NCBI GenBank assembly: GCA_005239585.1
Contig: SBBU01000045.1
Span: forward strand, 1 to 5,830
Reading direction: 5' to 3'
DNA length: 5,830 nucleotides
From: Planctomycetaceae bacterium
GTDB taxonomy: Bacteria > Planctomycetota > MHYJ01 > SBBU01
Made by a program: the position numbers and the translations under genes
Shown: piece by piece, positions 4,870-5,830 of the stretch
Numbering within the stretch: the stretch's first letter is position 1
Layout of the letters: every line of letters starts with the position of its first letter
The notes under the pieces: model-generated
The model's input: the letters and a program-made list of their open reading frames with translations, nothing else
Databases searched by the model: none
Told to the model about the DNA's origin: nothing

Positions 4870-5830
4870 TTAAAAACGTTCTGACTTGCCTACTCCTCTC
4901 GGATCAGAAAAAGGCACGGGGCTTCCATCCTCGCCAATTATAATCGTTTGCACATCTCCAATATCGCTTCTTGGGACAAGCTGGTATCCAAAATCGGTCA
5001 GTTTTTTCTGAACCTTGTCGTTGAATGAATAGTTTTTTTCGAATTTTATCTGATCTGCAGGATAAAGCTGATGATGGAATCTGCCTGCCCTTAATGCCTT
5101 GTCAATATCCATCTTGAAATCAAGCACGTTGGCAATAATCTGAAAGTTCGTCGTGATAATAGTGGGCCCGCCGGGCGTGCCAACGATTAGATAAAGTCTG
5201 TCTTTTTTAAAGACAAGAGTTGGAGACATTGATGAGAGCATCCTCTTGCCCGGGGCTATTGCGTTTGCCTCTCCCCCAACAAGCCCATAAAGATTGGGAT
5301 GGCCCGGTTTTGCGCTGAAATCATCCATTTCGTTGTTAAGAAGAAACCCAGCACCTTTTACCACCACTCCGCAACCAAAGCTATCGTTTAATGTATATGT
5401 GTTGGAAACCGCATTGCCATATCTATCTACAATAGAAAAGTGTGTTGTGTTCTCCTTTTCAAAGACTCCATGCCTCACATCTGCAGTTGGAGTCTTGCTT
5501 TCAAGCGAAATCGACAAAGACCTGCTCTTGCAGTATTCTTTTGAAATAAGTCTATCAATTGGGATTTTTACATAGTCAGCATCTCCCATCCAGTAAGCCC
5601 TGTCTGCAAAGACTCGCTTCTCAATTTCCGCAACAAGATGAACGTACTTAAATGAGTTGTGCGACACGTTAGCAAATCTGTCCTGTAATATCTCCTTCAT
5701 GGTGAGCATCTGGATAAGTGCAACCCCGCCAGATGAAGGAGGTGGCGCTGAGACAATAGTGCAATCTCTGTACTTGCCGACAACAGGCTCTCTCATCTTG
5801 GAGCGATAGTTTGCAAGGTCATTCATTGAA
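4870..5830 (-). CDS. ggt: Gamma-glutamyltranspeptidase (glutathione hydrolase), C-terminal part; 5' end outside window
   Basis: This enzyme cleaves gamma-glutamyl bonds of glutathione and related compounds, usually in the periplasm, and self-cleaves into a large and a small subunit. The reading frame is open to the window edge, so the N-terminal signal and most of the large subunit are missing; DLANYRSKMREPVVGKYRD near the edge is the normal large-subunit sequence, so the ATG at 5826 is internal and not the start. ENTTHFSIVD contains the self-processing nucleophile threonine (codon 5446-5448), which begins the small subunit. Other family residues are present: NNEMDDFSAKPG, YGLVGGEANAIAPGKR, LSSMSPTLVF and the GTPGG oxyanion loop (GSPGG in E. 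coli). The C-terminus ends normally with SDPRGVGKS and a TAA at 4870-4872. It converges on the radical SAM cluster with a gap of only 26 bases and no visible terminator. It has no evident functional link to that cluster, and its GC (about 42%) matches the flanking genome. Confidence 0.97.
   Translation of the reverse strand, partial: SMNDLANYRSKMREPVVGKYRDCTIVSAPPPSSGGVALIQMLTMKEILQDRFANVSHNSFKYVHLVAEIEKRVFADRAYWMGDADYVKIPIDRLISKEYCKSRSLSISLESKTPTADVRHGVFEKENTTHFSIVDRYGNAVSNTYTLNDSFGCGVVVKGAGFLLNNEMDDFSAKPGHPNLYGLVGGEANAIAPGKRMLSSMSPTLVFKKDRLYLIVGTPGGPTIITTNFQIIANVLDFKMDIDKALRAGRFHHQLYPADQIKFEKNYSFNDKVQKKLTDFGYQLVPRSDIGDVQTIIIGEDGSPVPFSDPRGVGKSERF

Noticed and set aside
5294..5575. Plus-strand open frame inside the ggt region.
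   Set aside because: It is antisense to the most conserved part of the gamma-glutamyltranspeptidase small subunit and has no motif of its own.

Overview
The window shows a compact bacterial gene cluster with moderate GC. Hand counts of 60-base rows give about 38-48% in most genes and 50-68% in the radical SAM gene. The best lineage hint is the C-terminus of the 421-residue protein (about residues 345-400), which reads like the HEAT-like 'LG..D...R..A...L...G......L..A....DPEV..RAE..L' unit that I associate with Planctomycetes and related bacteria. Dispersed GC-rich palindromes and a decayed IS110-type element fit an environmental genome rich in repeats. The lineage is an inference and is not secured by any marker gene.

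Layout. Positions 1-115 hold nothing I can assign. Positions 116-436 (minus) are the 5' part of an IS110-family transposase gene that breaks off just after its fourth acidic catalytic residue. Positions 437-673 contain two related GC-rich palindromic units and no gene. Positions 674-2190 (plus) are a two-gene unit: an ECF sigma factor whose stop overlaps, as ATGA, the start of a single-pass membrane anti-sigma factor with a zinc-binding (ZAS) domain. After a 108-base gap come a 421-residue protein with an N-terminal CxxC...CxxC zinc-ribbon-like leader and a hydrophobic segment (2299-3564), a radical SAM/SPASM enzyme 6 bases downstream (3571-4800), and a 34-codon ORF (4739-4843) that overlaps the end of the radical SAM gene. 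This short ORF encodes a second copy of the same zinc-ribbon leader. On the opposite strand, converging with this cluster, is the C-terminal part of gamma-glutamyltranspeptidase, including its whole small subunit (4870-5830, 5' end outside the window).

The part most worth attention is 2299-4843. A SPASM-type radical SAM enzyme, typical of peptide and protein maturases, lies between two copies of one zinc-ribbon leader. One copy is fused to a large probably exported protein and the other stands almost alone as a small peptide. Within the leader core the two copies differ at nine synonymous codons but only one amino-acid-changing codon, so both were kept as protein for some time after they diverged. 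The working hypothesis is that the leader is a recognition or targeting module for the radical SAM enzyme, and that the ECF sigma/anti-sigma pair upstream responds to an envelope signal and may control the set. Whether the short copy is a true peptide or the stump of a truncated paralogue cannot be decided from this window.
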